A DNA stretch of 64,000 nucleotides from Xanthomonas sp. (GCA_018262705.1 JADFDQ010000001.1:62001-126000); one strand, 5' to 3'. Counted from the first letter of the stretch, positions 52,566-63,271 are shown. The notes: a model not told the origin generated them from the letters alone. Numbers and translations are program-made.

Positions 52566-53476
52566 GATCCAGGCTCCGGTGTCGATGCCGCGGTCGGCCC
52601 CGCGTGTTCCGTGGCCGCTTGCGCGCTGGTCGCAGCGGGTCGATAGCCGCGCAGCAGCAGCACGTCGCGGCCGCGATCGAACTGCGCGGCGGGCGCCACG
52701 TCACCCTCTAGGAAGGCGCGGCTGTCGCCGGGACGCACGGCATCGATGCGACCGACCGCCAGCCCGGACGGGAACCGCCCGCCCAGACCCGACGTCAGCA
52801 GCTCGTCGCCCACCCGCACGTCGGCCGACATCGGCACATCGCCAAGCTTGAGCACATTGCTGCGCCCGGTGCCGTACACCACCAGACGCACGCCGCTGCG
52901 GGCGACCAGCACCGGCACCGCGTGGTCGGGATCGGTCAGCAGCAGCACGGTCGACGTGGTCGGGGTGGTCGAAATCACCTGCCCCATCAGTCCGCCGGCA
53001 TCGATCACAATCTGGCCGGGGCGCACGCCGCTGTTGCCGCCCACGTCCAGCAGCAGGCGCTGGCGTCCCGGATCCTGGTCGATGTCGACCACCCCCGCCA
53101 GCTGCACATCCAGCCGGTTGCGCTCGGCGGTATCCAGCAGCCCGCGCAGGCGGTCGTTTTCGGCGGCCGCAGTGCGCAGCCGCGCATTGCGCGCCGAGGT
53201 GAGCAGCAGTTCGCGCCGCAGCCGTGCGTTGTCCTGCGCCAGCTGGGTGCGGGTGGTCGCATTCTCGCTCAGCGCGTTGCCGATCCGCGCGGGCAGGCCG
53301 GCCAGCCACCACAGTGGCTGCACCGCAACTTCCGCCTGCGTCCGCGCCGCGTGCAGCCAACCGCCGCGGTGGTCAAGCACCATCAGCGCCGTGGCGACGA
53401 TGATGAATGCCAACAGCCGCAGAACCCCGGCGGCTTCGCCGGGACGGACTGCAGGGGAGCTGGCATGGCTGGGCAC
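52562..53476 (-). CDS. mreC: Rod-shape determining protein MreC
   Basis: 304 residues from GTG 53476. One N-terminal transmembrane helix (about 18-36), a coiled-coil (about 70-112, TTRTQLAQDNARLRRELLLT) and two beta domains with LLLDVGGNSGVRPGQIVIDAGG and DELLTSGLGGRFPSGLAVG. The C-terminus is Ala/Thr-rich. It forms periplasmic filaments scaffolding RodA and PBP2. The start is set by family length; the frame continues upstream without similarity. Confidence 0.92.
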   Translation of the reverse strand: MPSHASSPAVRPGEAAGVLRLLAFIIVATALMVLDHRGGWLHAARTQAEVAVQPLWWLAGLPARIGNALSENATTRTQLAQDNARLRRELLLTSARNARLRTAAAENDRLRGLLDTAERNRLDVQLAGVVDIDQDPGRQRLLLDVGGNSGVRPGQIVIDAGGLMGQVISTTPTTSTVLLLTDPDHAVPVLVARSGVRLVVYGTGRSNVLKLGDVPMSADVRVGDELLTSGLGGRFPSGLAVGRIDAVRPGDSRAFLEGDVAPAAQFDRGRDVLLLRGYRPAATSAQAATEHAGPTAASTPEPGS

Positions 53477-53577
53477 GTCAGTAGGTCGGCAGATGCTGCA
53501 GGCAGGAAGGGGTTCGAGCGAAACGACAGTTTGGCCCATGGAGGGACCAACGCAAGCGGTCGCAGGCCGATTGCGCA

Positions 53578-53607
53578 GCCGGACAAGAACCACGCGCCTT
53601 GTCCGGC
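53578..53607 (-). terminator. Hairpin between mreB and mreC
   Basis: GCCGGACAAG (53578-53587) pairs with CTTGTCCGGC (53598-53607), ten-base loop, in the 172-bp gap 53477-53648. It may attenuate or process the mreB transcript ahead of mreCD; mreB is usually needed in excess. Not followed by a T-run. Confidence 0.5.
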
Positions 53608-53648
53608 GTATCGGAGTGGGCCATGGATGGCCCATCTGCGATCAAAGA

Positions 53649-54839
<1,191 letters not shown>

Positions 54840-54964
54840 TCAGCACAGGCGCAACGACGCTGCCTCTTCGCATCCGCGGGGAATGTCCGGTTTTCGCGGT
54901 GATTGGCGGAATCCAGGAAACGGTGCCGCAGTGGTGCCGCGCGAATCCCTTTGGAGAACGACAC

Positions 54965-56821
54965 ATGAACACCTCGCACTCGAATCGCCGGTGCCGGCCG
55001 GCCTTGACCTTGCTCGCGCTTGCACTGCTGGGCGCCTTGGCGCAACCCGCGCTGGCGGCGGATGACCCCTGTCGCAATCCGGACGGCACCGTCGTGCCGG
55101 GCGCGCCGTCCACCGATCAGGGCAACGAGCACGGCAAGGACAACACCACCTGTTCGCCCGATGCCAGTGCCTATGGCGACACGAATGCCGCGTATGGTGT
55201 GAAAAGCAACGCGGTGGGCTACGAGAACTCGGCCTATAACACGTACAGCTCTGCCTTCGGGGTGCAGAATATCGCCAGCGGCCCATGGAGCAATGCGTTC
55301 GGATCGGGCAACAGCAGCAATGCCGAGAACGCCAACACCTTCGGCAGCAGCAATCACGTTACGGGTACCAGCGGCAACGCCTTCGGTGCATGGAATAGGG
55401 TTGACGGCACGAGCAGCGTTGCTTTTGGCATCGGGAATTTTGCTTCCGGCGATTTCAGCAGTGCGCTCGGCTGGGATGCCATGGCCAACGGAAACCACAG
55501 TCTGGCGCTTGCCAGCTGGCTCGACTTGAACGGCGATGGGGCCCCTTCTCTGGATGAGATCACGGTGGCGGATGGTTATGCATCGGTGGCCATCGGTGGC
55601 GCTGTGGAGGCTTCCGGCAATTACAGCGTGGCGACCGGCGTTCAGAACGTCGCCAGCGGCGATCACAGCGCCGCCTTCGGGAATCGCAACACGGCTTCCG
55701 GCGCCCAGAGCAGCACCCTTGGCGTCCGCAATCTTTCCGCCGGCAACTACGGTAGCGCCATCGGCTATCAGAACGTCGTCAATGGTCTCCATGGTAGCGC
55801 CATCGGTTTCTCGAACATCGCCAATGGCTTGAATGCCAGCGCATTGGGCAATCAGTCGGTTGCCAACGGCATGAACAGCACCGCCTTGGGCTTTCAGGCG
55901 GTCGCCAATGCCGCTGGCGTGGTGTCGTTTGGCCACGCTGCTGGCGATCTGAGCAGCTACGACGACGTCTTTACGAGCGACCTGAACACGCGTTTGATCC
56001 ACGTCGGCGGCGGCATCGACGATTTCGATGTGGTCAACGTGCTGCAACTGCGCACGCTGGCAACGTGGATGGGCGGCGGCGCGAGCTTTGTCGGCGGCGT
56101 GTTCGGTGCGCCCAGCTTCACCATTCAAGGGGTGAGCTACAACAACGTCGGTTCGGCGCTGGCCGCGATCGACGGCTGGATGACCAGCAACGCCGGTGGC
56201 GGCGCACCGGGTCCGCAAGGTCCAACCGGTCCGCAGGGCCCGAATGGCCCGCAAGGTCCAACTGGGCCGCAAGGCCCGAATGGTCCGCAAGGTCCAACCG
56301 GTCCGCAGGGCCCGAATGGCCCGCAAGGTCCGGCGGGGCAGGATGCCGACTTGGCGCAAGTGACGCAGATGATTCAAAACGGCGATGCGGCGACGCTGAC
56401 TGCGGCGCAAACCTTCGCCGATGCTGGCGATACCGCCACGCTGACCAGCGCGAACGCGCACGCCGACGCCGGTGATGCGGCCACCTTGTCCTCGGCCAAG
56501 GGCTACACCGACCAGCGTTTCGCCACCTGGAACGACAGCTTCAACCAGTACCAGCAGCAAGTGGACGCACGTTTCGCCCAGACCGATGCGCGGATCAGTC
56601 GCGTCGGCGCCATGGGCAGCGCAATGAGCAACATGAACGCCAGTATGGCCGGGATCCAGACGCAGAACCGCGTGGGCGTGGGCGTGGGCTTCCAGAACGG
56701 TCGCAGCGCAGTGGCGATCGGTTATCAGCGTGCGATCAGCCCGCGTGCCAACCTCACCATCGGCGGCTCGTTCAGCGGCAATGATCGGTCGGTGGGCGTG
56801 GGCGCGGGTTTCGGCTGGTAG
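54965..56821 (+). CDS. Trimeric autotransporter adhesin with collagen-like segment
   Basis: 618 residues from ATG 54965 (TTTGGAGA ribosome-binding site). Signal peptide about 1-31; a Cys-containing cap [16 protein letters not shown]...NTTC; a YadA-type head of Hep/Hag repeats (about 65-320, [20 protein letters not shown] pattern) interrupted by an EF-hand-like loop at about 187-198 ([12 protein letters not shown]). A conserved module (about 340-410) precedes 14 Gly-Pro-x triplets (416-457), then a coiled stalk with [12 protein letters not shown] repeats and a C-terminal YadA anchor (about 555-618) ending in Trp. The typical YadA neck present in the sister protein is absent here. Likely surface adhesin. 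Confidence 0.87.
   Translation: MNTSHSNRRCRPALTLLALALLGALAQPALAADDPCRNPDGTVVPGAPSTDQGNEHGKDNTTCSPDASAYGDTNAAYGVKSNAVGYENSAYNTYSSAFGVQNIASGPWSNAFGSGNSSNAENANTFGSSNHVTGTSGNAFGAWNRVDGTSSVAFGIGNFASGDFSSALGWDAMANGNHSLALASWLDLNGDGAPSLDEITVADGYASVAIGGAVEASGNYSVATGVQNVASGDHSAAFGNRNTASGAQSSTLGVRNLSAGNYGSAIGYQNVVNGLHGSAIGFSNIANGLNASALGNQSVANGMNSTALGFQAVANAAGVVSFGHAAGDLSSYDDVFTSDLNTRLIHVGGGIDDFDVVNVLQLRTLATWMGGGASFVGGVFGAPSFTIQGVSYNNVGSALAAIDGWMTSNAGGGAPGPQGPTGPQGPNGPQGPTGPQGPNGPQGPTGPQGPNGPQGPAGQDADLAQVTQMIQNGDAATLTAAQTFADAGDTATLTSANAHADAGDAATLSSAKGYTDQRFATWNDSFNQYQQQVDARFAQTDARISRVGAMGSAMSNMNASMAGIQTQNRVGVGVGFQNGRSAVAIGYQRAISPRANLTIGGSFSGNDRSVGVGAGFGW
56210..56335 (+). repeat. Collagen-like 36-bp tandem repeat
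   Basis: Three copies of a 36-bp unit encoding [12 protein letters not shown], followed by GPQGPA, inside the first adhesin gene. Near-identical units predict slippage and length variation. All triplets are Gly-Pro-x with x being Gln, Thr, Asn or Ala. Confidence 0.93.
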
Positions 56822-56968
56822 CCACTTCGTTTGGTTCAAGACAACCCCGGGGCAGGCAACCGCCCTGTGGTTGTGTGGCCATCCCTGTCCGGTTTTTCCG
56901 CAAATCGGCGGAAACGAGAGAGCCGCGCCGCAACGGCGTCGAGCCAATCCCTTTGGAGACTCAAGTTC

Positions 56969-58690
56969 ATGAAGACCATGCGTTCAAACCGCCGGCACCT
57001 GCCAGCGCTGTCCCTGCTGAGCTTTGCCTTGCTGAGCGTGCTGGCACTGCCGGCACTGGCGGCGGATGACCCCTGTCGCAATCCGGACGGCACCGTCGTG
57101 CCGGGCGCGCCGTCCACCGATCAGGGCAACGAAAGCGGCAACAGCAATACGACCTGTGCGTTTTCCGCTTCGGCCTATGGGGCTCACAACAATGCCAGCG
57201 GTGCCCTCAGCAGCGCTTTTGGTGCAGGAAACCAGGCGCTTGGCCTATCCAGTTCGAGCTTCGGTTATTCGAACATCGCAAGCGGCATGGCCAGCAGTGC
57301 GTTCGGCTTCAACAACACCGCCAGCGGCGATTACAGCAGTGCGTTCGGCTTTCGAGGCACCGCCAGCGGCAACCACAGCTTGGTACTAGCCAGTTGGTTT
57401 GACTCGAACGGCAACGGTATCGTGGATACTGGCGAAAATTCTGTTGCCAGTGGCTTGAATGCGATCGCGATTGGCGGTGCAAACCAAGCCACAAACGATT
57501 CAAGCCTCGCGGTCGGCAGCGGCAACTTCGCTACCGGAAGATTCAGCAGCGCGTTTGGCCACGACAACTCGGCAGTTGGTGAATACAGTACTGCTGTCGG
57601 TGGGGGAAGTTCCGCCTATGGTTTGTACAGCAGCGCCTTTGGTTACCAAAGCTACGCCGAGGGCGTCAGCAGCATCGCAATTGGCTACACCAGCGATGCA
57701 AAAGGAAGCCATAGCACCGCGTTGGGCTATGAATCGATTGCAAAAGGCAACAACAGCACCGCACTGGGTTATCAGGCCGTGGCCAATGCAGCAGGTGTGG
57801 TGTCGTTCGGGCACTCGGCCACCGATCAAAACATCAGCGGCGTTGTCTACGGTAGCGACCTCAACGCGCGCCTGATCCACGTCGGCGGCGGCATCGACGA
57901 TTTCGATGCGGTCAACGTGCTGCAGCTTCGCACGCTGGCAACGTGGATGGGCGGCGGCGCGAGCTTTTCCGGCGGCGTGTTCGGTGCGCCCAGCTTTACC
58001 ATTCAAGGGGTGGCCTACAACAACGTCGGCGCGGCGCTGGCCGCGATCGATGGCTGGATGACCGCCAACAGCAACGGCGTGCAGTACGACGATGCCAGCC
58101 ACGACAGCGTCACGCTGGACGGCGCCAACGGCACCCAAATCTCCAACGTGGCCGACGGCGTAAATGCCGACGATGCGGTGAACAAGGGCCAAATGGATGC
58201 CGGCGATGCGGGCACGCTGGCCAGCGCCAATGCCCATGCCGATGCGGGGGATGCGGCGACGCTGACTGCGGCGCAAACCTACGCCGATGCCGGCGACGCC
58301 GCCACCCTGACCAGCGCGAACGCACATGCCGACGCCGGTGATGCGGCCACCTTGTCCTCGGCCAAGGGCTACACCGACCAGCGTTTCGCCGCCTGGAACG
58401 ACAGCTTCAGCCAGTACCAGCAGCAGGTGGATGCACGCTTTGGCCAGACCGATCGTCGGATCGACCGGATCGGGGCGATGGGCACGGCAATGACCCAGAT
58501 GGCGGTCAATGCGGCGATGAGCAACAGCCCGCGCGGACGCATCGCCATTGGCGTCGGCTCGCAAGGCGGGCAAGGCGCGGTGTCGATCGGCTATGGTCGC
58601 CGCATCGGCAATCGCGGCTCGTTCTCGCTGGGCGCAAGCTTCGCCCACGGCGAGAGCAGCGTTGGCGGCGGCTTCGGCATCGATTTGTAA
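56969..58690 (+). CDS. Trimeric autotransporter adhesin, tandem paralogue with YadA neck
   Basis: 573 residues from ATG 56969. Signal peptide about 1-31, then the same [16 protein letters not shown] cap, a Hep/Hag head (about 60-285) with an EF-hand-like loop at about 145-156 (DSNGNGIVDTGE), the same connecting module ([18 protein letters not shown]), and instead of collagen a YadA-type neck: SVTLDGANGTQISNVADGV, then [22 protein letters not shown] stalk repeats and a C-terminal beta-barrel anchor ending GIDL follow. Leader and ribosome-binding site resemble the upstream paralogue, so the pair arose by tandem duplication. Confidence 0.9.
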   Translation: MKTMRSNRRHLPALSLLSFALLSVLALPALAADDPCRNPDGTVVPGAPSTDQGNESGNSNTTCAFSASAYGAHNNASGALSSAFGAGNQALGLSSSSFGYSNIASGMASSAFGFNNTASGDYSSAFGFRGTASGNHSLVLASWFDSNGNGIVDTGENSVASGLNAIAIGGANQATNDSSLAVGSGNFATGRFSSAFGHDNSAVGEYSTAVGGGSSAYGLYSSAFGYQSYAEGVSSIAIGYTSDAKGSHSTALGYESIAKGNNSTALGYQAVANAAGVVSFGHSATDQNISGVVYGSDLNARLIHVGGGIDDFDAVNVLQLRTLATWMGGGASFSGGVFGAPSFTIQGVAYNNVGAALAAIDGWMTANSNGVQYDDASHDSVTLDGANGTQISNVADGVNADDAVNKGQMDAGDAGTLASANAHADAGDAATLTAAQTYADAGDAATLTSANAHADAGDAATLSSAKGYTDQRFAAWNDSFSQYQQQVDARFGQTDRRIDRIGAMGTAMTQMAVNAAMSNSPRGRIAIGVGSQGGQGAVSIGYGRRIGNRGSFSLGASFAHGESSVGGGFGIDL

Positions 58691-58717
58691 ACGCCACCAC
58701 CACAGTGGATCGACCAT

Positions 58718-58739
58718 GCGGGGCGGGCAGCCGCCCCGC
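58718..58739. terminator. Hairpin between convergent adhesin and kinase genes
   Basis: GCGGGGCGG (58718-58726) pairs perfectly with CCGCCCCGC (58731-58739) around GCAG, 28 bp after the adhesin stop and within the 148-bp gap to the convergent kinase. Probably a bidirectional terminator; the T-run is short. Confidence 0.65.
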
Positions 58740-58838
58740 TTGCATTGCGTGTCGCGCGCATTTGCGTGTACTTGATCGGCGAAGGATTCCGAACGATGCG
58801 AATGACGTCTGGCCCCGCACGCTTGTCGCGCGGTGCAC

Positions 58839-61451
58839 TCAATGTCGTCCGGCAGCGGCCTGCTCGATTTCATGCAGGGCTTTCAGCCGACTTTGATAGA
58901 GCGGATGGCTGGAAGGGTATTTTTCGGCGGTGATCGCCAGGGATTCGCGCATCGTGACCAACGCATCCTGTGGTCGCTTCGCGCGCATCAGGGTATCGGT
59001 CAAGGCATCCAGCAGCAGAGCGTTCTGGTAGGCCTTCGGACCGAGGATGGCGTGCAGCCGCGCGATCGCGTCGCGCTGGATGCGTTCGGCCTCCACGAAT
59101 TTGTTCTGCATCGCCAGCCCCTGACCCCAAACGCTGGCGTAATACCAGGTCGCGCCGTCCCCCTCTCCGGAGAGCTGGCGCTGGAGTTCGAACGCGCGCC
59201 GAAGGTCGGCCTCGGCGGCATCGCCCTCACCCAGCATGAGGTGCAGCTTGCCGCGCTCGAACAGCAGGTGCGAACGGGCATCGTCGTTGCCCTCGGGCAT
59301 GGCCTGCTCGGCGGCATCAAACAGCGCTTTGGCCTGCGGCAGTTTGCGCTGTTGCAGCATCAGCGCGCCGTGGCGTGCCAGCAGGCTGGCGACGGTTCCG
59401 CTGGGCTTCGGGTAATACCGGCTTGCCAGCGCTTCGGCACGCTCGAACACGGCTTCGGCTTCTGCGCTGCGATGATTCTGGCGCAGCGCGCTGGCCAGCA
59501 GCGACAGCGGCGGCAGCAGCCGCGGCGACTGTGCCCCGGAGCTGGCTTCGATGGCGGCGAGCAGTTGTCGGATCCGGACGATGGCTTCGTCGTCACGCCG
59601 CAGTTGCAACAACATCAACGCCTGTTGCTGCATCGCCGCGGCGGTTTCCGGGGCGCCGTTGCCAAATGCCACGGCGAGCGACGCAACGGCCTTTTCGGCC
59701 ATCGGCAACGCCTGCGCACGCTGCCGGCCGTTGATGGTGGCCTGCGCCAAGGCCAGACGTGCGCGCGCGATGTCCGGCGAATGCGGGTCGCCAAGGCCGG
59801 TCGCGATGTCGAGCGCGCGTCGTGCATGCCGGGCGGCGCTTTCAAGATCGCCGACGTTGTAGGTCGCGTCGCTCAATTTACGCTCGGTTTCGCCAACCTG
59901 CGCGCTGGTGGCGCCGAACAGCTGCGTGCGAATGACAAGAGCCCGCTGCAACGTGGCTGCGCCCTGGATTGGATCGCCGAGATTGCTTTGGATGTCGCCG
60001 AGGTCGTCGAGCAGTTCGGCGCGCAACGTCGGATCCTCCACGTGCTGCGCATCCAGGCCATCGATGCCGTCGGCGAGGATTTGGGCAGGCGTGCGCGCAC
60101 TGTTGGTGCCGCGCGCCAACGGATCTTGTTCGTGAAACACCGACAGCACCAGGTTCTTGACCTGCTGCGCACGCTGCGCCTGCAGTCTTGCCAGATGTGC
60201 CTGATGCAAGGCGATGCCAAGGCCGATGGACAGTGCGCAGATGATGGCCGCGGTCGCAGCCAACGCCCAGCGGTAGCGGCGCAGGAAAAAGCGCAGTCGA
60301 TAGCTGCGCGATGATGCGCGCACCGACACCGGCTGGCCGTCCAGCCAACGCCGCAGATCGCCGGCCATGCCGTCCACGCTGGGATAGCGCCGTTCCGGCT
60401 CTATCGCAAGGCAGGTTGCGATGATGGCTGACAGATCGCCGGAGACATTGCGAACGAACGATTTGCGTGTGGATTGCCGCTGCACCAGCGCTTCTTCGCT
60501 CAGCGTGCGCGCCACTTGGCCCGGACTGCGTGGCGAGGTTTCAAGCAGGTGCAGCAGTTCGCCGATCGGCGTGACTGGTTTGACGCCGAACGGATGTTCG
60601 CCGGTCAGCAGGGTGTGCAACATCAATCCCAGCTGATAGATGTCGGTCGCCGTTGTCTCCGGCTGGTGGCGCAGTTGTTCGGGAGCGGCGAACTGCGGCG
60701 TCATCGCCGTTTCCCGGGTGGCTTCCAAGCGGGTGCTGTCCTCGAGCAGCTTGGCGATGCCGAAATCCAGCAATTTCACGTGGCCGTCCGCATCCACCAT
60801 GACGTTGGATGGCTTCAGGTCGCGATGAACGATCAGGTTGCGGTGCGCGTATTGCACGGCATCGAGCACCTGCAAAAACAAGGTGACGCGCGAACGGATG
60901 TCCAGCCGCCGGGAATTGCACCAGAGGTCGATCGGCTCGCCCTCGACGTAGGCCATGGCGAAATACGGCTGTCCACTGGCATTGACACCGCCGTCGATCA
61001 GCCCGGCAACGTTCGGATGCTCGAGTTGGGCAAGGATGCCGCGCTCGCGCAGAAAGCGTTCCCGCGAGGAAGCGCTGTCCATCCCGTGGGTGATCAGCTT
61101 GATGGCCGCCCGTTGACGGAAGCCGTCGCCCTCGCGTTCGCCGAGCCAGACCGTGCCCATGCCGCCTTCGCCCAATGGCGACAACAGGCGCCACGGCCCC
61201 AGATCCTGTCCAGCCTTGAAAGACCCGGAAGCGACGTCATCCGCCGACAGATGGGCCGACCAGCGCGCGAGTCGGCCTTCAGGATCGTTGTCGAATGTCC
61301 TGCCGTCGGCGTCAAGCAGTTTTTCAACCGCTCCAGCCAATGCCGCATCCTCGAGGCGCAGGGCATGCAGTCGATCATGGCGTGCTGGCTCAGCCAGATC
61401 CATCAGCGCATCGAACTCGGCGAACGCGCGGCTGGACAAATTCGAGGCCAT
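58839..61451 (-). CDS. Transmembrane Ser/Thr protein kinase with periplasmic TPR domain
   Basis: 870 residues from ATG 61451, one base after the sigma-factor stop. A cytoplasmic Hanks-type kinase domain (about 84-345) has the Gly loop GEGGMGTVW (94-102), Lys118, HRDLKPSN (209-216), DFG (229-231) and APEQ. One transmembrane helix (about 394-415) puts the long TPR/helical region (about 440-870) in the periplasm as the likely sensor. In Xanthomonas, kinase PknS activates the adjacent ECF factor EcfK; an equivalent arrangement is inferred here. Confidence 0.9.
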   Translation of the reverse strand: MASNLSSRAFAEFDALMDLAEPARHDRLHALRLEDAALAGAVEKLLDADGRTFDNDPEGRLARWSAHLSADDVASGSFKAGQDLGPWRLLSPLGEGGMGTVWLGEREGDGFRQRAAIKLITHGMDSASSRERFLRERGILAQLEHPNVAGLIDGGVNASGQPYFAMAYVEGEPIDLWCNSRRLDIRSRVTLFLQVLDAVQYAHRNLIVHRDLKPSNVMVDADGHVKLLDFGIAKLLEDSTRLEATRETAMTPQFAAPEQLRHQPETTATDIYQLGLMLHTLLTGEHPFGVKPVTPIGELLHLLETSPRSPGQVARTLSEEALVQRQSTRKSFVRNVSGDLSAIIATCLAIEPERRYPSVDGMAGDLRRWLDGQPVSVRASSRSYRLRFFLRRYRWALAATAAIICALSIGLGIALHQAHLARLQAQRAQQVKNLVLSVFHEQDPLARGTNSARTPAQILADGIDGLDAQHVEDPTLRAELLDDLGDIQSNLGDPIQGAATLQRALVIRTQLFGATSAQVGETERKLSDATYNVGDLESAARHARRALDIATGLGDPHSPDIARARLALAQATINGRQRAQALPMAEKAVASLAVAFGNGAPETAAAMQQQALMLLQLRRDDEAIVRIRQLLAAIEASSGAQSPRLLPPLSLLASALRQNHRSAEAEAVFERAEALASRYYPKPSGTVASLLARHGALMLQQRKLPQAKALFDAAEQAMPEGNDDARSHLLFERGKLHLMLGEGDAAEADLRRAFELQRQLSGEGDGATWYYASVWGQGLAMQNKFVEAERIQRDAIARLHAILGPKAYQNALLLDALTDTLMRAKRPQDALVTMRESLAITAEKYPSSHPLYQSRLKALHEIEQAAAGRH

Positions 61452-61452
61452 G

Positions 61453-62016
61453 TCAGGATTCCAGCTCGACCTGCAGGAAAGCGCGTGCGCGTCGCCAATC
61501 GCGGCGCACGGTGCGCTCGGTGACGCCGAGGATCGTGGCGGCTTCGGTTTCCGAATAGCCGCCGAAATAGCGCAACTCCACCATCTGCGCACAGCGCAGG
61601 TCGATGCCGGCCAGCCGTTCCAGTGCGCGATCCAGCGCCAGCACTTCCAGCGCAGAGTGTGCCTGGTCTTCAAGGGCATCGTCGAGGGTGACGTGCAGGC
61701 CGGAGCGTTTGCCGGCATTGGCCTGTCGCGCCATGCCCACCAGCACCGAGCGCATGGCGCAGGCTGACAGCGCCATCAGATGGCCGTGTTCGCTGGGGGC
61801 GGGCGCTTTGCCCGAACACAGCTTCAGGTACACCTCGTTGACCAAGACCGTGGTGTCCGACCAACGCCCCATGCGCCGTAGCTGACTGCGCGCCAATCGC
61901 TTGAGTTCCGCGTAGGCGTTAGCGTAGGCCTGCCGAAATGCGACCGCACGTTCAGCCGGAACGGAGGCCAGCCAGGAAACGGCGGTCAGGGTCGTCGGTT
62001 GGCCGCAGTCGTCCAT
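61453..62016 (-). CDS. ECF-type sigma factor paired with Ser/Thr kinase
   Basis: 187 residues (ATG 62016; ATG 62025 possible). Sigma region 2 is AYAELKRLARSQLRRMGR with TTVLVNEVYLKLC, and region 4 is MVELRYFGGYSETEAATILG with ERTVRRDWRRARAFL. The LVNEVYLKL form belongs to the group of ECF factors lacking anti-sigma partners and linked to Ser/Thr kinases (TIGR02999-like). Its stop is one base before the kinase start, so the two are translationally linked. Target genes unknown; the adhesin genes are adjacent. Confidence 0.87.
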   Translation of the reverse strand: MDDCGQPTTLTAVSWLASVPAERAVAFRQAYANAYAELKRLARSQLRRMGRWSDTTVLVNEVYLKLCSGKAPAPSEHGHLMALSACAMRSVLVGMARQANAGKRSGLHVTLDDALEDQAHSALEVLALDRALERLAGIDLRCAQMVELRYFGGYSETEAATILGVTERTVRRDWRRARAFLQVELES

Positions 62017-62120
62017 CCGGCGCATTGTCGGACTTGTCCGTCGGCAATGCCACTGGGAATGCTCGCGCCGACGGCCTCCTGCAACCGTGCTTCCCCCGTC
62101 CAACGGAAAGCGAGCAAGCT

Positions 62121-62356
62121 CGCGCTATGATTCGCGTTTGTCCTGCGCGCGAGGCATCGCGACCGGCGGCGGCGATGCCTTCCGCGCCGGACTGATTTTC
62201 GGCATCGAAAAAGGCTACGACTGGAAGACCATCGGCCGCATGGGCAACCTGATGGGCGCGCTCAAGGTCGAGCACCCCGGCACCCAGAACCAGCGCTTCG
62301 ACTACGCCGAATTCGCCGAACAGTTCCGCCAGCAGTTCGGCTACGCGCTGGGATGA
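62121..62356 (+). pseudogene. Internally deleted duplicate of the PfkB-kinase gene
   Basis: 62121-62159 is identical over 39 bp to 63272-63310, the block ending at the ATG of the intact kinase. Directly after it the sequence jumps to what reads as a PfkB C-terminus: TGGGDAFRAGLIFGIEKGYD through RQQFGYALG and stop at 62356, including the GDAF anion-hole/catalytic motif. So the start and about three quarters of the gene are missing. The intact copy's 3' end lies beyond the window, so the second half of the match is inferred. Confidence 0.75.
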
Positions 62357-62360
62357 CAGG

Positions 62361-62468
62361 ATGAAGTCGCTGTTGGCTCCGGACTCGCCTGCCGATGGCC
62401 TGATGAAGGTGTCGATCGAACGCGGGCTGTACAAGCAGGTTGACGTCGAAAAAGTTTCTGCCGGATAG
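62361..62468 (+). pseudogene. Short frame, probable 3' fragment of an unidentified gene
   Basis: 35 codons from ATG 62361 to TAG 62468 (MKSLLAPDSPADGLMKVSIERG and on). It starts four bases after the truncated kinase copy and may be a piece of whatever follows the kinase gene in the parent locus. I do not recognise it; it could equally be a chance frame. Confidence 0.35.
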
Positions 62469-62502
62469 TTGCCGGAACCAATGCCCCCCGTTGCGAGGCT
62501 CC

Positions 62503-63213
62503 ATGCGTCCTTTGCTCCCTCTGCTTGTCCTTGCCGCCGCCTTGCCCCTGCGCGCTGCCGACGACCCGCAACCGCGCGTCCTGTCCTACTTCCTGACCGT
62601 CCAGGTGGATGTCGATGCCCAGGGCCATGTGTTGAAGGCCGCGGCGCACGAGAACGGCATTCCGGTGCCTGCGACGACCTATGTGCGGGTTGGCATGTGC
62701 GCCCTGCCGGAGGCGGAGGGCTATCGCATGGGACTGGATCTCAAGGGGAACGGGCCTGGAGGCCTGAACAGTTTGACCGGCTATTTTGCCCCACCGCACT
62801 ATCCGGACGATGCGAACAGGCGCGGACTGGAAGGGGAATATGTCGTCCATTTCACCATCCAGGACGATGGCCGCGCCAAGGTGACGGCGATCGACAGCGA
62901 TGACGCGGACGGCAAACGACACTACAGCTGGTTCCGCAAAAGCTTGAATCGCTGGGTGTCGGACATGCGCTATCAGCCGGAACGGGTGAACGGCAGGCCC
63001 GTGCCTACCGAAATGCGTATTACCGCAAGCTTTCGAACACTCGATGGCCCGCGGCCCGCGCTGGCTGAGCAGCAGGCCGATCTGGAAGCCAAGGCACTGA
63101 CGTCGCGCGAATGCATGACCGCGGCTTCGCCAGCAGGGCTGGTGCCGATCGCGCAGAATTCACCCGTCACCGTAACGCCGACACCGGAAGGCCAGCCCGA
63201 AGCGGGAGCGTGA
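62503..63213 (+). CDS. Secreted protein with TonB C-terminal-like domain
   Basis: 236 residues from ATG 62503 with a signal peptide (about 1-19, LVLAAALPLRAAD). The centre (about 95-185) reads HYPDDANRRGLEGEYVVHFT, QDDGRAKVTAID and PERVNGRPVPTEMRITASF, the pattern of TonB C-terminal domains. It lacks the membrane helix and Pro-rich span of true TonB, so it is a soluble periplasmic or lipid-free relative. The N-terminal and C-terminal regions are unrecognised. Confidence 0.75.
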   Translation: MRPLLPLLVLAAALPLRAADDPQPRVLSYFLTVQVDVDAQGHVLKAAAHENGIPVPATTYVRVGMCALPEAEGYRMGLDLKGNGPGGLNSLTGYFAPPHYPDDANRRGLEGEYVVHFTIQDDGRAKVTAIDSDDADGKRHYSWFRKSLNRWVSDMRYQPERVNGRPVPTEMRITASFRTLDGPRPALAEQQADLEAKALTSRECMTAASPAGLVPIAQNSPVTVTPTPEGQPEAGA

Positions 63214-63271
63214 CTGCGCCGGTGCTGACGCGGGTCAGCCCGGACATGCCGCCGCTGCCCTGCCGTCGCGG

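Noticed and set aside
56210-56335. Regular short tandem repeats that could suggest a CRISPR array
   Set aside because: There are no unique spacers; the 36-bp units are coding Gly-Pro-x triplets in frame with the adhesin.
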